From assembly GCA_964598535.1 (NCBI GenBank), contig CAZRCI010000008.1:1-64000 (forward strand): a DNA stretch of 64,000 nt. The letters are read 5' to 3'. The position numbers were made by a program, and so were the translations under genes. The stretch is from JALHMI01 sp964598535. GTDB lineage: Bacteria; Planctomycetota; Planctomycetia; Pirellulales; PALSA-1355. Positions 54,911 to 64,000 of this stretch are shown piece after piece (positions within the stretch are counted from its first letter, which is position 1; the number at the start of each line of letters is the position of its first letter). Below the pieces are notes generated by a model. It was not told the origin of the DNA. It saw only the letters and a program-made list of their open reading frames with translations, and ran no database searches.

Positions 54911-56278
54911 CTAAGTGGTCACCGGAGCACGCTGAAGCTTCGCGTTTTCTTCTTCCGAGACCTTGCGCATCCATTCTTGTAGCCGGTCGACGTCCGCGTT
55001 GACCGTTCGCGCGCCGGCAAACAGGCTACCCGCCAGGAACAGGGACATCAGCGGCAGCAGGTACAGCGCGTTGTTGAGTCCGTACGCGCGGAAGGGCAAT
55101 TGTTCCTCGGCCGTCAGCGCCTCGAGCTGGACGCCCTGCTCGGCGGCTCGTTGCACGGTGTAATAGTCGCTCGCCTGGCCGATGACGACCGGTCCCAGTG
55201 CTCCGCCAAACACGTACATCGCGGCAAAGTAAAGCGCCATGGCCGTGGCGCGGAGCGACGGCTCGATGACGTCCTGAATCGTCGAGTAGACCGTGCCATA
55301 GTAAACGTACATCATCATGCAGCCGAAGCCGAACAGGACGCCGAACAAGGTCCAGCGGCCGGCTTCGGCGTTGAGCGCAAAGTACATCGACGGCACGGTG
55401 AGGGCGATCGCCACGGCCGCCACCAGCATCCGGCCGTTGCGGCGGCGGCGAATGATCGCGTCGCCCAGCAGGCCGCCGAGGATCATGCCCGGCACGCCGG
55501 CCAAACCGTACACGGCCATGGTCAGGTAACCCGCCGTGGCGGGATCCATGCCGTGCACGCGCCGCACGAGCGGCGTCAGAAAGCCGCCGATCGCGTACAT
55601 ATTAAAGTTGTGCAGCGCGCCCGAAACGATGATCCACCGCATCGTCGGAATCGATAGCACCAGCTTATAGGGCGAGCCGTCGCGCTTGCGCGCGCCGATA
55701 TTATGGGTTTCCGTCGCCCCGCGCCGGGGTTCCTTGATCATCCAGGCGCCCAGGGCACAGAGCAGCCCCGGCACCAGCGCCACGAAGAACGCCGAACGCC
55801 ATCCGTAGTGCTTCGTCATGAGGCCGCTCACGACCAGGGCCGCGGCATTCCCCAGCGGAAGCCCGAGCATGAAGAGCGACATGGCGCGAGCCCGGTTGCG
55901 CGCGGGATACAAATCGCCAATCAGCGAGTTGGAGGCCGGCGCGCAGCTCGCTTCGCCCACGCCGACCGAAAGCCGCAAAGCGACCATCTGCCAGAATTGT
56001 TGTGCAAAGCCCGAGAGCGCGGTGAGCACGCTCCAGACGGTCACGCCCAGCGTCAGAATGCGCGAACGGTTGCCGGTGTCGGCCCACCGCCCCAGCGGCA
56101 CGCCCACGGCGGCATAGATCAAAATGAAGGCCGTTCCCAGGTAACCGAGTTGCGTGTCGGTCAGCCCCCAATCGACCGCGATCGACTCGCCCACCGCGCC
56201 GATGATCAAGCGATCGTAGAAGTTCATCAGATTGATGGCAAACAGCACCGCGAGCGCAAACCCGGCCTTATTGGTCAT
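54911..56278 (-). CDS. Spinster-like MFS transporter
   Basis: A 455-residue protein from the ATG at 56278 (AAGGGCGG precedes it) with 12 predicted helices. The N-terminal motif is FAINLMNFYDRLIIGAVGESI. The MFS A-motif is seen as GRWADTGNRSR (about 65-75), and SVGVGEASCAPASNSLIGDLYPARNRARAMS is typical of the Spns branch. GDAIIRRRRNGR is the second-half A-motif. The transported compound cannot be told; relatives carry lipids or organic anions. It is a single gene, and no partner indicates a substrate. Confidence 0.9.
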   Translation of the reverse strand: MTNKAGFALAVLFAINLMNFYDRLIIGAVGESIAVDWGLTDTQLGYLGTAFILIYAAVGVPLGRWADTGNRSRILTLGVTVWSVLTALSGFAQQFWQMVALRLSVGVGEASCAPASNSLIGDLYPARNRARAMSLFMLGLPLGNAAALVVSGLMTKHYGWRSAFFVALVPGLLCALGAWMIKEPRRGATETHNIGARKRDGSPYKLVLSIPTMRWIIVSGALHNFNMYAIGGFLTPLVRRVHGMDPATAGYLTMAVYGLAGVPGMILGGLLGDAIIRRRRNGRMLVAAVAIALTVPSMYFALNAEAGRWTLFGVLFGFGCMMMYVYYGTVYSTIQDVIEPSLRATAMALYFAAMYVFGGALGPVVIGQASDYYTVQRAAEQGVQLEALTAEEQLPFRAYGLNNALYLLPLMSLFLAGSLFAGARTVNADVDRLQEWMRKVSEEENAKLQRAPVTT

Positions 56279-56437
56279 CGAACCGCCCTTATTAACCCTG
56301 CGAGAAACACAAGAGAGAGATGCCCCGCCCTCGCGGCGCATCGTGATTCTCGGCTGCGACAAAACGAATCGCAAGCATTTTGTTGGGAGAAACCTGACAC
56401 CGCCACGCGCCGCTCGCCGGCAGAGTCTGCCTCACCG

Positions 56438-58519
56438 CTACGCCTTTTTCAGACGCCACGAGAGTTCCGCGCCCAGGCGCTCGAAGACATCGCCCCAAAC
56501 ACGCAGCCGCGTCTGCCGAAACAAACGCAACGTCGCGTACCAGGGGCTATCCTCGCGCGCGAACATCCAGCGCCAGTCGGGCACCAGCGACAGCGCAAGC
56601 CACGTGGGCTTGCCCAATGCCCCGGCCAGATGTGCGATGGCCGTATCCGAGGTAATCACCAGGTCGAGGTTCTCGAGCACCGCGGCCGCGTCGAGAAAGG
56701 CCCCGCCCGAGGCGTCGAATTCCGGCCCCAGATCGCGCACCGCGAAGCGGCCAGCCAATTCCGCGAGCTGCTCGCTGCCGTATCCCTTTTGCAGGCTGAT
56801 GAGCTCCACGCCCGATAGCGCCAGCGGCGCAAACTCCACCAGCGGAATCGAACGCTCGCGATCGCCCGGATAGTTGGCCGAGCCTTGCCAGGCGATGCCG
56901 ATCCGAAAACGATCGCCACCGCCGAGCTCGTCTTGCCATCGCCGCGCACGGGCCGGGTCGGCCACCAGGTATCCCGCGGCCAGCGGAACGGTTTCGGCCG
57001 TGGTCTGGAATACCAACGGCAAGCTGAGTAGAGGAATCTGCGCGTCGAACGGCGGCAATGCCTCGCCGCGCGGCACGAACTGGGCGAACTCCGCCAGCGG
57101 CGATTGCGCGAGTAACGGAACCAACGTCGGCTGCGCTTCGCAAATCACCCGACCCGCGCGCTCGGCGACCAGCGGCAGATAGCGTACAAATTGGATCGTG
57201 TCGCCCAGGCCTTGTTCGGCGTGGACCAGAACGGTCTTGTCGAGCAGCGTTTCGCCCTGCCAGCGCGGCTGCTCGAACGTGCGCCGCTCGCCTTCCATCG
57301 CGCGCAGTCGCCATTCGTAGTGCGGCCAGCCCTCGGCGAAGTTCCCCTGCGCCAGCAGCATCAATCCCCAGTTGTAACGTACCTGCGGATACTCGGGCGC
57401 AAGCTTCAGCGTTCGCTCATAACACACCGCGGCTTCGGACAACCGGCCTTGCACCTTGAGCAGATTGGCCAGATTGTTGAGCGTCTCGGGCGAATCGGGA
57501 AGCGTTTCCAACGACCGCGCGTAACACCTGGCCGCGCCGTCCCAATCGCCGGCATGCGCCAACACCGCGCCCAGGTTGTTGTGCGCCTGGGCATAGTCGG
57601 GCCGCGCCGCGACGGCGCGTTCGTAAGCCTCGCGCGCCGTGTCGAAGCGTCCCTGATACTGCCACAGCACGCCCAGGTTGAAATGCGCTTCGGCTAGGTT
57701 GGGATCGGTATCCGCCGCCTGCTGAAAAGCGGCGAATGCTTCGTTGAGCCGCTTCTGCTGCTTGAGTAGCGTTCCCAGGTTGCACCAGGCGGCCGCCTGA
57801 CGGCGATCGATCGCTACCGTGTGCTGATAGCGGGCAATCGCCTCGTCCGTTTCTCCCTGCTGCTGATGCAGCACGGCAAGCTGGAATTCGGCCTCGGACG
57901 AGTTGGGGTCAAGTGCCAGCGCCTGGCGGCCCGCGGCGAGCGCTCCAGCGATGTCGCCACGCTCCCGCAGAATTTTACACAGGTCGGTGGCGGCGCTGGC
58001 CAGCGCCGGATCGAGCTCCAAGGCTTGCCGGCACGCCGCGATTCCTTCCTCCGAGCGGCCCAGTTCGTGGAGCGTGGCGCCCAGGTTCGTATGCGCCAGG
58101 GCCATCGTCGGGTCGCAGGCGATGGCTTTGCCAAAGCAATCGGCGGCTTCCGGATGCCGCGCTCGTTGATTGAGGATCACGCCCAGCGTATTGTGGGCCG
58201 TGGCCAGGCGAGCATTCAATCGCAGGGCTTGCCGGCAACTTTGTTCGGCGCGTTCATAATCGCCCGCGGCCAGATAAACCTCGGCCAGATGGTGGTGAAA
58301 GCTCGGCTGCGCTCCGTCGAACACGATGGCCTTGCGGATGCACTCGGCCGCTTGTTGCCTCGCGCCGCGAGCATGCGCCACGAGCCCCAGCAAGTGCCAG
58401 GCGTCCGCGTTTCGGGCATCGATGGCCAGGACTTGCCGGTAGATACTTTCGGCCTGATCCAGCGCACCGGCGCGGTGCAAGCTGGCGGCTTGATTCAGAG
58501 CTTCGGTGACGGTGGGCAT
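56438..58519 (-). CDS. TPR protein with C-terminal glycosyltransferase-like domain
   Basis: A 693-residue protein from the ATG at 58519; no signal peptide. Residues about 8-420 are a run of about twelve TPRs such as GALDQAESIYRQVLAIDARNADAWHLLG and GRFDTAREAYERAVAARPDYAQAHNNLG. The C-terminal 270 residues resemble a GT-B domain: DKTVLVHAEQGLGDTIQFVRYLPL, RIGIAWQGSANYPGDRERSI, SLQKGYGSEQL, and ITSDTAIAHLAGALGKPTWLALS, which is GT9/GT41-like. It is probably a cytoplasmic protein glycosyltransferase. Acceptor and sugar are unknown. Confidence 0.88.
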   Translation of the reverse strand: MPTVTEALNQAASLHRAGALDQAESIYRQVLAIDARNADAWHLLGLVAHARGARQQAAECIRKAIVFDGAQPSFHHHLAEVYLAAGDYERAEQSCRQALRLNARLATAHNTLGVILNQRARHPEAADCFGKAIACDPTMALAHTNLGATLHELGRSEEGIAACRQALELDPALASAATDLCKILRERGDIAGALAAGRQALALDPNSSEAEFQLAVLHQQQGETDEAIARYQHTVAIDRRQAAAWCNLGTLLKQQKRLNEAFAAFQQAADTDPNLAEAHFNLGVLWQYQGRFDTAREAYERAVAARPDYAQAHNNLGAVLAHAGDWDGAARCYARSLETLPDSPETLNNLANLLKVQGRLSEAAVCYERTLKLAPEYPQVRYNWGLMLLAQGNFAEGWPHYEWRLRAMEGERRTFEQPRWQGETLLDKTVLVHAEQGLGDTIQFVRYLPLVAERAGRVICEAQPTLVPLLAQSPLAEFAQFVPRGEALPPFDAQIPLLSLPLVFQTTAETVPLAAGYLVADPARARRWQDELGGGDRFRIGIAWQGSANYPGDRERSIPLVEFAPLALSGVELISLQKGYGSEQLAELAGRFAVRDLGPEFDASGGAFLDAAAVLENLDLVITSDTAIAHLAGALGKPTWLALSLVPDWRWMFAREDSPWYATLRLFRQTRLRVWGDVFERLGAELSWRLKKA

Positions 58520-58783
58520 CTCGAAAGATCGGACGTGGAAAAGAAGCCGGATTCCCTGCAATCGTTAGCTTACCCCACGCAAGACGGTCGGGGGCAGGTC
58601 GTATTTCGGTTCTTGGCACGCGAGCAAGGTGCTGACTGGCTCTAAACGGATAGGTATAATGACAGGCGAACGATGGCCCGCCGGAACCGGGGGGCTGTCG
58701 TGCCCGCCGAACTAAGCTCCCTCTTGCCGCTCGAACGACAAACACCTGCCTTTGGGTTTTCTGTCTAAAGCCACGGGTCCGTC

Positions 58784-60919
58784 ATGGCATACACCACCAG
58801 GCTGAACGACTCGATTTTCGGGCGAGCGCTACGGGCGTGTGCCGTGGTCTTGCCGCTACTGGCGAGTCTCGCCCGCGCTGAAGAAGCCCCCGTGGCCCAT
58901 TCGCCCGAGGGCTTGGAATATTTCGAAGCGAACATCCGCCCGCTATTGGTGAATCATTGTCTCGATTGTCACGGCGAAGACCGTCAGGGCGGTTTGCAGC
59001 TCGATAGCCGGGCCGCGATGCTCGCCGGCAGCGACAGCGGACCGTCGATCGTGCCCGGCCGCCCGGACGACAGCCGCCTGATCAAGGCCGTCCGCTACCA
59101 GAGCGATCCGAAGATGCCGCCCGACGGGAAACTGGCCGCGGAAGAGATCGCCAAGCTGGAAACCTGGATTTCGATGGGAGCTCCGGCCCCCGGGGACGAC
59201 GCCGCGGTACCCACGTCCGGCGACCAATCGGACATGGCCCGCACGCACTGGGCCTTCCAGCCGGTGGTGAAGCCGGCGTTGCCGGCGGTGCAAAACGCGG
59301 CCTGGCCCAAGTCGCCGATCGATTCCTTTATTTTGGCCCGGCTCGAAGCGGCGGGGCTATCGCCCTCGCCGCAAGCCGACGCGCGGACGGTCTATCGCCG
59401 TGCGAGCTTCGATGTTGCGGGCCTGCCGCCCAAGGCGGCCGACGTCGAGCGGCTGGGCCGCGGTGAGGACGCGTTGGACCGCGCGGTCGAGGAACTGTTG
59501 GCATCGCCGCACTACGGCGAACGCTGGGGCCGGCATTGGCTCGACATTGCCCGCTACGCCGACAGCAAGGGCTACCTCTTCACCGAGGACCGCAACTACC
59601 CCAATGCCTACAAGTATCGCGATTGGGTGGTACGCGCGCTGAATGAAGACCTGCCCTACGATGAGTTTCTGATTCGGCAGATCGCCGGCGATCGCTTGCC
59701 GATTTCCGCGGACGAGAACCCGCTCGCCGCGATGGGCTTTCTGACCGTCGGGCGGCGGTTCCTCAACAATCCGCACGACATTATCGACGATCGGATCGAT
59801 GTGCTCACGCGCGGCACGATGGCCCTCACGGTCACCTGCGCCCGCTGCCACGACCACAAATACGACCCCATTCCAACCAAAGACTACTACTCGCTCTACG
59901 GCGTGCTGGCCAGCAGCGTCGAGCCGAAAGAGACGGACGTCATGTCCTTGGCCGACGCCGAACAGCCGGTGACGCCGGTCGTCTTTGTGCGCGGAAACCC
60001 CGCCAATCAGGGCGACGAGGTGCCGCGCCAGTTCCTTTCGATCGTGGCTGGTGAAAATCGTCAGCCCTTCCAGCACGGCAGCGGACGGTTGGAACTGGCC
60101 CAGGCGATCGTCAGCCCCACCAATCCGCTGACGGCTCGCGTGATCGTCAATCGCATTTGGATGTACTACTTCGAGCAGCCGCTGGTCGATACGCCCAGCG
60201 ATTTCGGTCTGCGCAGCGAGGAACCGACCCATCCCGAGCTGCTCGATTTTCTGGCCGCGACGCTCGTCGAAAACGATTGGTCGCTCAAGAGCATCCATCG
60301 GCTGATCCTCACCTCGGCCGCATATCGACAAACGAGCGCCGATCGGCCGGAGGCGCGCGCCCTCGACGCCGAGAACCGGCTGCTGTGGCGCATGAATCGC
60401 AAACGGCTCGATTTCGAGGCGATGCGCGACGCGCTGCTGGCGGCCTCGGGCCAGTTGGACGCCGCCGTAGGCGGGCCGGCCGTCGACCTGCTTGCCGAGC
60501 CGTGGCCCACGCGCCGCACGTTGTATGGCCGCATCGACCGGCAGAATCTGCCAAACCTGTTCCGCACGTTCGACTTTGCCAGTCCGGACACGCACAGCCC
60601 TCGCCGCTATTCGACGACCGTTCCGCAGCAGGCCCTGTATCTGCTGAACAGTCCGTTCGTGCGCGATCAGGCCCGGCATCTGGCCTCGCGGCCGGAGCTT
60701 ACCGGCATCCGCGATTCGGCCTTGCGCGTCGAGCGGCTGTATGAAGTGGCGCTCGCGCGAAAGCCCACCGCCGCGGAGTTGGAGCTTGGCGCGGCGTTCT
60801 TGGCCGCGGAAGACGCCTCGTCACCGCCGCCGGCCGATGCGCCTGCCGACCGGCCGGGCGCTTGGGAGCGCTACGTCCAGGTCGTGTTGTTGTCAAACGA
60901 ATTCGTGTTCGTGGATTGA
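58784..60919 (+). CDS. PSCyt1-DUF1549-DUF1553 planctomycete cytochrome protein
   Basis: A 711-residue protein with a signal peptide (about 1-32). The PSCyt1 domain has CLDCHGE at about 59 and a MPPDGKL loop with the sixth-ligand-type Met. DUF1549 follows with YGERWGRHWLDIARYADSKG, LTRGTMALTVTCARCHDHKYDPI (second CxxCH) and IPTKDYYSLYGVLAS. DUF1553 begins at about 430 with NPLTARVIVNRIWMYYFEQPLVDTPSDFG. These multi-heme-like proteins are unique to planctomycetes and allies. It is 16 bp upstream of a DUF1501 gene, its usual partner. Length is at the shorter end of the family. Confidence 0.93.
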   Translation: MAYTTRLNDSIFGRALRACAVVLPLLASLARAEEAPVAHSPEGLEYFEANIRPLLVNHCLDCHGEDRQGGLQLDSRAAMLAGSDSGPSIVPGRPDDSRLIKAVRYQSDPKMPPDGKLAAEEIAKLETWISMGAPAPGDDAAVPTSGDQSDMARTHWAFQPVVKPALPAVQNAAWPKSPIDSFILARLEAAGLSPSPQADARTVYRRASFDVAGLPPKAADVERLGRGEDALDRAVEELLASPHYGERWGRHWLDIARYADSKGYLFTEDRNYPNAYKYRDWVVRALNEDLPYDEFLIRQIAGDRLPISADENPLAAMGFLTVGRRFLNNPHDIIDDRIDVLTRGTMALTVTCARCHDHKYDPIPTKDYYSLYGVLASSVEPKETDVMSLADAEQPVTPVVFVRGNPANQGDEVPRQFLSIVAGENRQPFQHGSGRLELAQAIVSPTNPLTARVIVNRIWMYYFEQPLVDTPSDFGLRSEEPTHPELLDFLAATLVENDWSLKSIHRLILTSAAYRQTSADRPEARALDAENRLLWRMNRKRLDFEAMRDALLAASGQLDAAVGGPAVDLLAEPWPTRRTLYGRIDRQNLPNLFRTFDFASPDTHSPRRYSTTVPQQALYLLNSPFVRDQARHLASRPELTGIRDSALRVERLYEVALARKPTAAELELGAAFLAAEDASSPPPADAPADRPGAWERYVQVVLLSNEFVFVD

Positions 60920-60935
60920 GACGCAGGAGTGCGCC

Positions 60936-62372
60936 ATGGCTGATTTCGGATCGAGTTGCCGCCTTTCCCGCCGCCAGATGCTCGCCTGTACCGGGATCGG
61001 CTTCGGCACGCTGGCGCTCGGACAATTGCTCGGCGACGAGGGGCTGTTGAGCGCGGCCCGCGCGGACTCCATCAACCCGTTGGCGCCCAAGCGGCCGCAC
61101 TTTCCGGCGAAAGCCAAGCGTGTGATCCATCTGTTCATGAACGGCGGTCCGTCGCACGTCGACACCTTCGACCCCAAGCCGGAGCTCACCAAGCGGCACG
61201 GCCAGGAGCTGCCGATCAACCTGCCGACCGAGCGCAAGACCGGCGCCGCGTTCGCCTCGCCGTACCAATTTCAGAAGTACGGCCAAAGCGGCATCGAGGT
61301 CAGCGAGCTGTTCCCGCACACCGCCGCGTGCATTGACGACATCGCGGTGATTCGCTCGATGCACGGCGATTCGCCGAATCACGAGCCTTCGCTGCTCTTG
61401 ATGAACTGCGGCGAGCCGCGGCTGATTCGCCCCAGCATGGGCTCGTGGCTCACCTATGGCTTGGGGACCGAGAACCAGAACCTGCCCGGCTTCATCGCCA
61501 TGTGTCCCGGTGGATTTCCCATCCAAGAGTCGCAAAATTGGCAGTCGGGCTTCCTGCCGGGCGTTTATCAAGGCACGTACATCGACACCAAGCATCGTGA
61601 AGTCGAGCGGCTGATCGAAAACATCGAAAACAAAGTCGTCTCGCGCGACGAACAGCGCCGGCAGCTCGACCTGCTGGCCCGGCTCAACCAGACGCATCTG
61701 ACCGAGCGCGCCGGCGACGAACAGCTCGAATCGCGCATCCAGTCGTTCGAGCTCGCCTACCGCATGCAAATGGAAGCGGCCGACGCCTTCGACGTCAGCC
61801 GCGAGCCTCAGCATATTCTCGACATGTACGGCGAGGGTACCCAGGCCCGGCAGATCCTCATCGCCCGCCGTCTGATCGAGCGCGGCGTGCGGTTCGTGCA
61901 GGTCTGGCACGGGGAAGGTCAACCGTGGGACAACCACGACGACATCGAGGTCAATCACCGCAAACTGGCCCAGCAGTGCGACCAGGCGATCGGCGCGCTG
62001 CTCAAAGATCTCAAGGCGCGCGGCTTGCTCGACGAGACGCTGGTTGTCTGGGGCGGCGAGTTCGGCCGCACGCCGACCGTCGAGCTGCCCAAGAAGGGGG
62101 CAAACGCCGGTAAGATCAACGGACGCGACCACAACCACCACGGCTATACCATGTGGCTCGCCGGCGGTGGCGTGCGCGGCGGCTACGTACACGGCGCCAC
62201 CGACGAATTCGGGTTCGCGGCCGTCGAAAATCGCGTGCACGTTCACGACCTGCACGCCACGATGCTGCACCTGCTAGGCTTCGACCACGAGCGGTTCACC
62301 TATCGCTACGCCGGTCGCGACTTCCGCCTGACCGACGTGCACGGCCGCGTGATCAAAGAGCTACTCGCCTAA
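60936..62372 (+). CDS. DUF1501 (sulfatase-like) exported protein, partner of the PSCyt1 gene
   Basis: A 478-residue protein from the ATG at 60936 with CAGGAG 6 nt upstream. A twin-arginine-like signal occupies residues about 9-45 (RRQMLACTGIGFGTLALGQLL). DUF1501 motifs are KRVIHLFMNGGPSHVDTFDPKP, ETLVVWGGEFGRTPTVELP and GRDHNHHGYTMWLAGGGVRGGY, ending LLGFDHERFTYRYAGRDFRLTDVHG. It is longer than the copy at 50662. It is co-transcribed with the PSCyt1-DUF1549 gene, and the pair probably works in the periplasm or on the surface. The role is unknown. Confidence 0.94.
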   Translation: MADFGSSCRLSRRQMLACTGIGFGTLALGQLLGDEGLLSAARADSINPLAPKRPHFPAKAKRVIHLFMNGGPSHVDTFDPKPELTKRHGQELPINLPTERKTGAAFASPYQFQKYGQSGIEVSELFPHTAACIDDIAVIRSMHGDSPNHEPSLLLMNCGEPRLIRPSMGSWLTYGLGTENQNLPGFIAMCPGGFPIQESQNWQSGFLPGVYQGTYIDTKHREVERLIENIENKVVSRDEQRRQLDLLARLNQTHLTERAGDEQLESRIQSFELAYRMQMEAADAFDVSREPQHILDMYGEGTQARQILIARRLIERGVRFVQVWHGEGQPWDNHDDIEVNHRKLAQQCDQAIGALLKDLKARGLLDETLVVWGGEFGRTPTVELPKKGANAGKINGRDHNHHGYTMWLAGGGVRGGYVHGATDEFGFAAVENRVHVHDLHATMLHLLGFDHERFTYRYAGRDFRLTDVHGRVIKELLA

Positions 62373-62456
62373 GGCGAAGGTTTCGCTCCAGTTGCAAAAG
62401 TCCTCGGTAGACTTTTGCGGCGGCCTGCGACATCGCTAGGATGCGATGACAAAATT

Positions 62457-62551
62457 GCGACTTAAGTCGTTATTTTGCGAGCCGTGCGGAGCTTTGCTCC
62501 GCACTTGGCGAGGTTGAAAAATGTCACGACGGCATTTTCAACAGGCTGCTA
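62457..62551 (+). repeat. Interspersed repeat, copy 2 (95 bp)
   Basis: Plus-strand copy of the element at 2380-2479 (minus strand). It begins GCGACTTAAGTCG, continues TTTTGCGAGCCGTGCGGA, then GCTTTGCTCCGCAC, a small hairpin not seen in copy 1, and ends TTTCAACAGGCTGCTA. The end supplies the TAG stop codon (read on the minus strand) of the gene at 62549. It sits between two convergent genes, where a bidirectional mRNA-end function would be useful. Confidence 0.75.
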
Positions 62552-63283
62552 GACCGGCGGACGCTTATTCACGTCGGTCGTAAACTCGCGAATCCGCCAC
62601 GGATTCAGATCGGCATTCATGGGCTGGCCGTGGCGTTCCAATAGAATGCTAATCACGAGCGTTTTTCGATCGCCGTCTTCATCGGTAAAAGTCACCGTGT
62701 AGTGCACGTTGGCAAGCGCGAATCGCTTGCCCGAAACGATCGCGTTGACCTTGAAAAACTTTACCTCGGCGTCTTGCCCCAAGGCCGTCAGCATGCGCAC
62801 CAAGGGCTCTTGGACGAACTCTTGAATCTGCTGCCGCGCTTGCTCGTCGTTGCGAAAGTAGCTCCACAGGCCCTCGTCGAGCGGCGGGCGATAATCCGGC
62901 GCCATTTGCAGCAGCACGGCCTCCTCGGGGTGCCGCCGCTGGAGCCGTTCGAGAAACTCCGTCGCCACCGGCACGGCCTGGCTGCGAAGTAGCAGTTGAG
63001 CCGAAACGTACCTGGCCAGCGGCAGCACCAGAAAGAACGTCGAAAGCGTCAGACCGGCGATCGCCAACGCGCGGCCGCCGCGTTCGCGGCCGATCCTGGT
63101 CAGGCTGATCGCGGCCGTCAGCAGGCCAATGCTCGGCACCACCGTCAACAGCGGCTGAAAAATCGCCACCGGAGAAGCCAGCGCCAGCAGCAACGACGCA
63201 ATCGCCAGCGGATCGATCGAGCGATATTCGAATTCGCCGTCAGCGGCGTCCGGAGGGTCTGCTAGGGGGGAAACGTCGGACAT
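62549..63283 (-). CDS. Membrane protein with DUF4190-like N-terminus, unknown function
   Basis: A 244-residue protein from the ATG at 63283. The N-terminus is Asp/Pro-rich, then three helices at about 28-48, 52-66 and 74-98 (IASLLLALASPVAIF; TVVPSIGLLTAAISL; ALAIAGLTLSTFFLVLPLARY). This resembles DUF4190 proteins. The soluble C-terminal half (about 100-244) is mixed alpha/beta with EFLERLQRRHPEEAVLLQM and NVHYTVTFTDEDGDRKTL. The function is unknown. The stop codon lies within the end of the interspersed repeat, which may have changed the C-terminus. Confidence 0.8.
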   Translation of the reverse strand: MSDVSPLADPPDAADGEFEYRSIDPLAIASLLLALASPVAIFQPLLTVVPSIGLLTAAISLTRIGRERGGRALAIAGLTLSTFFLVLPLARYVSAQLLLRSQAVPVATEFLERLQRRHPEEAVLLQMAPDYRPPLDEGLWSYFRNDEQARQQIQEFVQEPLVRMLTALGQDAEVKFFKVNAIVSGKRFALANVHYTVTFTDEDGDRKTLVISILLERHGQPMNADLNPWRIREFTTDVNKRPPV

Positions 63284-64000
63284 CGCCAGAGCGCGCTTAC
63301 GGGGGTCTGCCGGAGTGACGGCTAATCGCGAAAATCGGGTGCTATTTGCGATGCTACTCGGCCTTGCGACCAGCGGCAAGGCGATCGGTCGCCGCGACGC
63401 GGCTTGCCCGTCAGCGCGCGCACTGGCCGACGCTCGGCTTTTTGCGCCCGCAAAAACTCATTGCCCGGCGATTTTCAAGGCGTTTATAATGGGCGGTGCC
63501 CTGGCTGTTGGAAACGTCGAGAGCCGGGAGAAGTTTTCTTGAACGATTGCGCGCCGTTGCCCCCCCACGACCGCGCGTCCGAGCCTGGGTGAGATCGCGA
63601 GACATTTTTGCCACAGGCTCAAGCGGCGAGGAGGCGCGTTTTGGCCGCTCCGCCGCCCACGCGTTTTTTCTCGCGTTTTATACCGGGCTACCGTATCTTT
63701 ACTGGGGGCTTTCAAACTTCGAACCAGCCCGCGGACCGGGCGGGTAGCATGCCGAAGCCGCCGCGCGCCGCGCAATCAAGACCGTGAAGTTGCGCGCCGA
63801 TGCCGGGGCGCGGGATAAAAAAGCCAAAGGTCCAAGAAACACAAAGGTCCAAGAAATATCGAGCCGAAGGAAAACCAGGTTCGCCGTGCCCGGGTAAATG
63901 CCCGCAGAGGGGACATCCCGCCGCGGCGGGTGCCACGGCGCGAAGTACGATTGCCACCGAGCAGCGTCCTCGGCACAACAACCGACATCCATCCCATCGG
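63284..64000. other. Terminal gap without a convincing gene
   Basis: About 717 bp to the window end. Short ORFs occur, but none has a credible start or composition. A 15-bp direct repeat (CAAAGGTCCAAGAAA) occurs at 63825-63839 and 63842-63856. A gene could begin just outside the window. Confidence 0.5.

Noticed and set aside
60699..62270. A 523-residue frame antisense to the DUF1549/DUF1501 pair
   Set aside because: The plus strand carries conserved domain motifs and a ribosome-binding site; the antisense frame has no recognisable domain.

Overview
The window is about 62-63% GC and carries the gene repertoire of a Planctomycetota bacterium, most like the Pirellulales. The evidence is: two DUF1501 / DUF1549-DUF1553 (planctomycete cytochrome) loci, DUF1559 pseudopilin-like proteins, PEP-CTERM surface proteins, a sulfatase, DUF1080 lectin-like domains, a tetrahydromethanopterin-pathway subunit (FhcC), bacterial topoisomerase VI and TonB-like VWA proteins. 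Most coding is on the minus strand. I see no rRNA, tRNA, CRISPR array, transposase or phage gene.

Layout. 1-5.0 kb: start of ilvD (cut by the window edge), a VWA protein, three small membrane proteins, a MITE-like element and an ExeA-type ATPase. 5.1-14.8 kb: housekeeping and metabolism (rsmE, bioD, two methyltransferases, the agmatine-to-putrescine pair aguB-aguA, a large DUF1080 secreted protein, an aroE variant). 14.9-20.7 kb: two adjacent minus-strand transcription units, each led by a cobalamin riboswitch and a DUF1559 pseudopilin-like gene, followed by PEP-CTERM surface proteins (a beta-propeller in one unit; a DUF4465-like protein and a second surface protein in the other). 20.8-25.2 kb: a BlaI/M56 sensor pair with a palindromic operator candidate. 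25.3-26.9 kb: the primary-type sigma factor with an intrinsic terminator. 27.5-34.9 kb: an SDR, a quinone oxidoreductase, a ceramidase-like protein, a sulfatase, and mobA divergent from fhcC. 34.9-38 kb: two membrane proteases and a lipoprotein. 38-41.3 kb: a top6B-top6A operon. 41.8-47.4 kb: two small secreted proteins, a giant TPR protein and a second VWA paralogue. 47.8-54.5 kb: a secreted pair, then an overlapping WD40-DUF1501-DUF1549 operon. 54.9-64 kb: an MFS carrier, a TPR-glycosyltransferase-like protein, a second DUF1549-DUF1501 pair and a membrane protein.

The strongest candidate for an undescribed system is the riboswitch-controlled surface cluster at 14.9-20.7 kb. Both aptamers have clear cobalamin-riboswitch sequence, and the proteins they precede resemble surface proteins that I recall from Bacteroidetes B12-uptake loci. 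Here they carry PEP-CTERM sorting tails and are paired with pseudopilin-like proteins. I infer a cell-surface B12-scavenging system. Other notable items are bacterial topoisomerase VI, the mobA/fhcC pairing, a two-copy MITE-like foldback element and a second two-copy interspersed repeat of about 95-100 bp.
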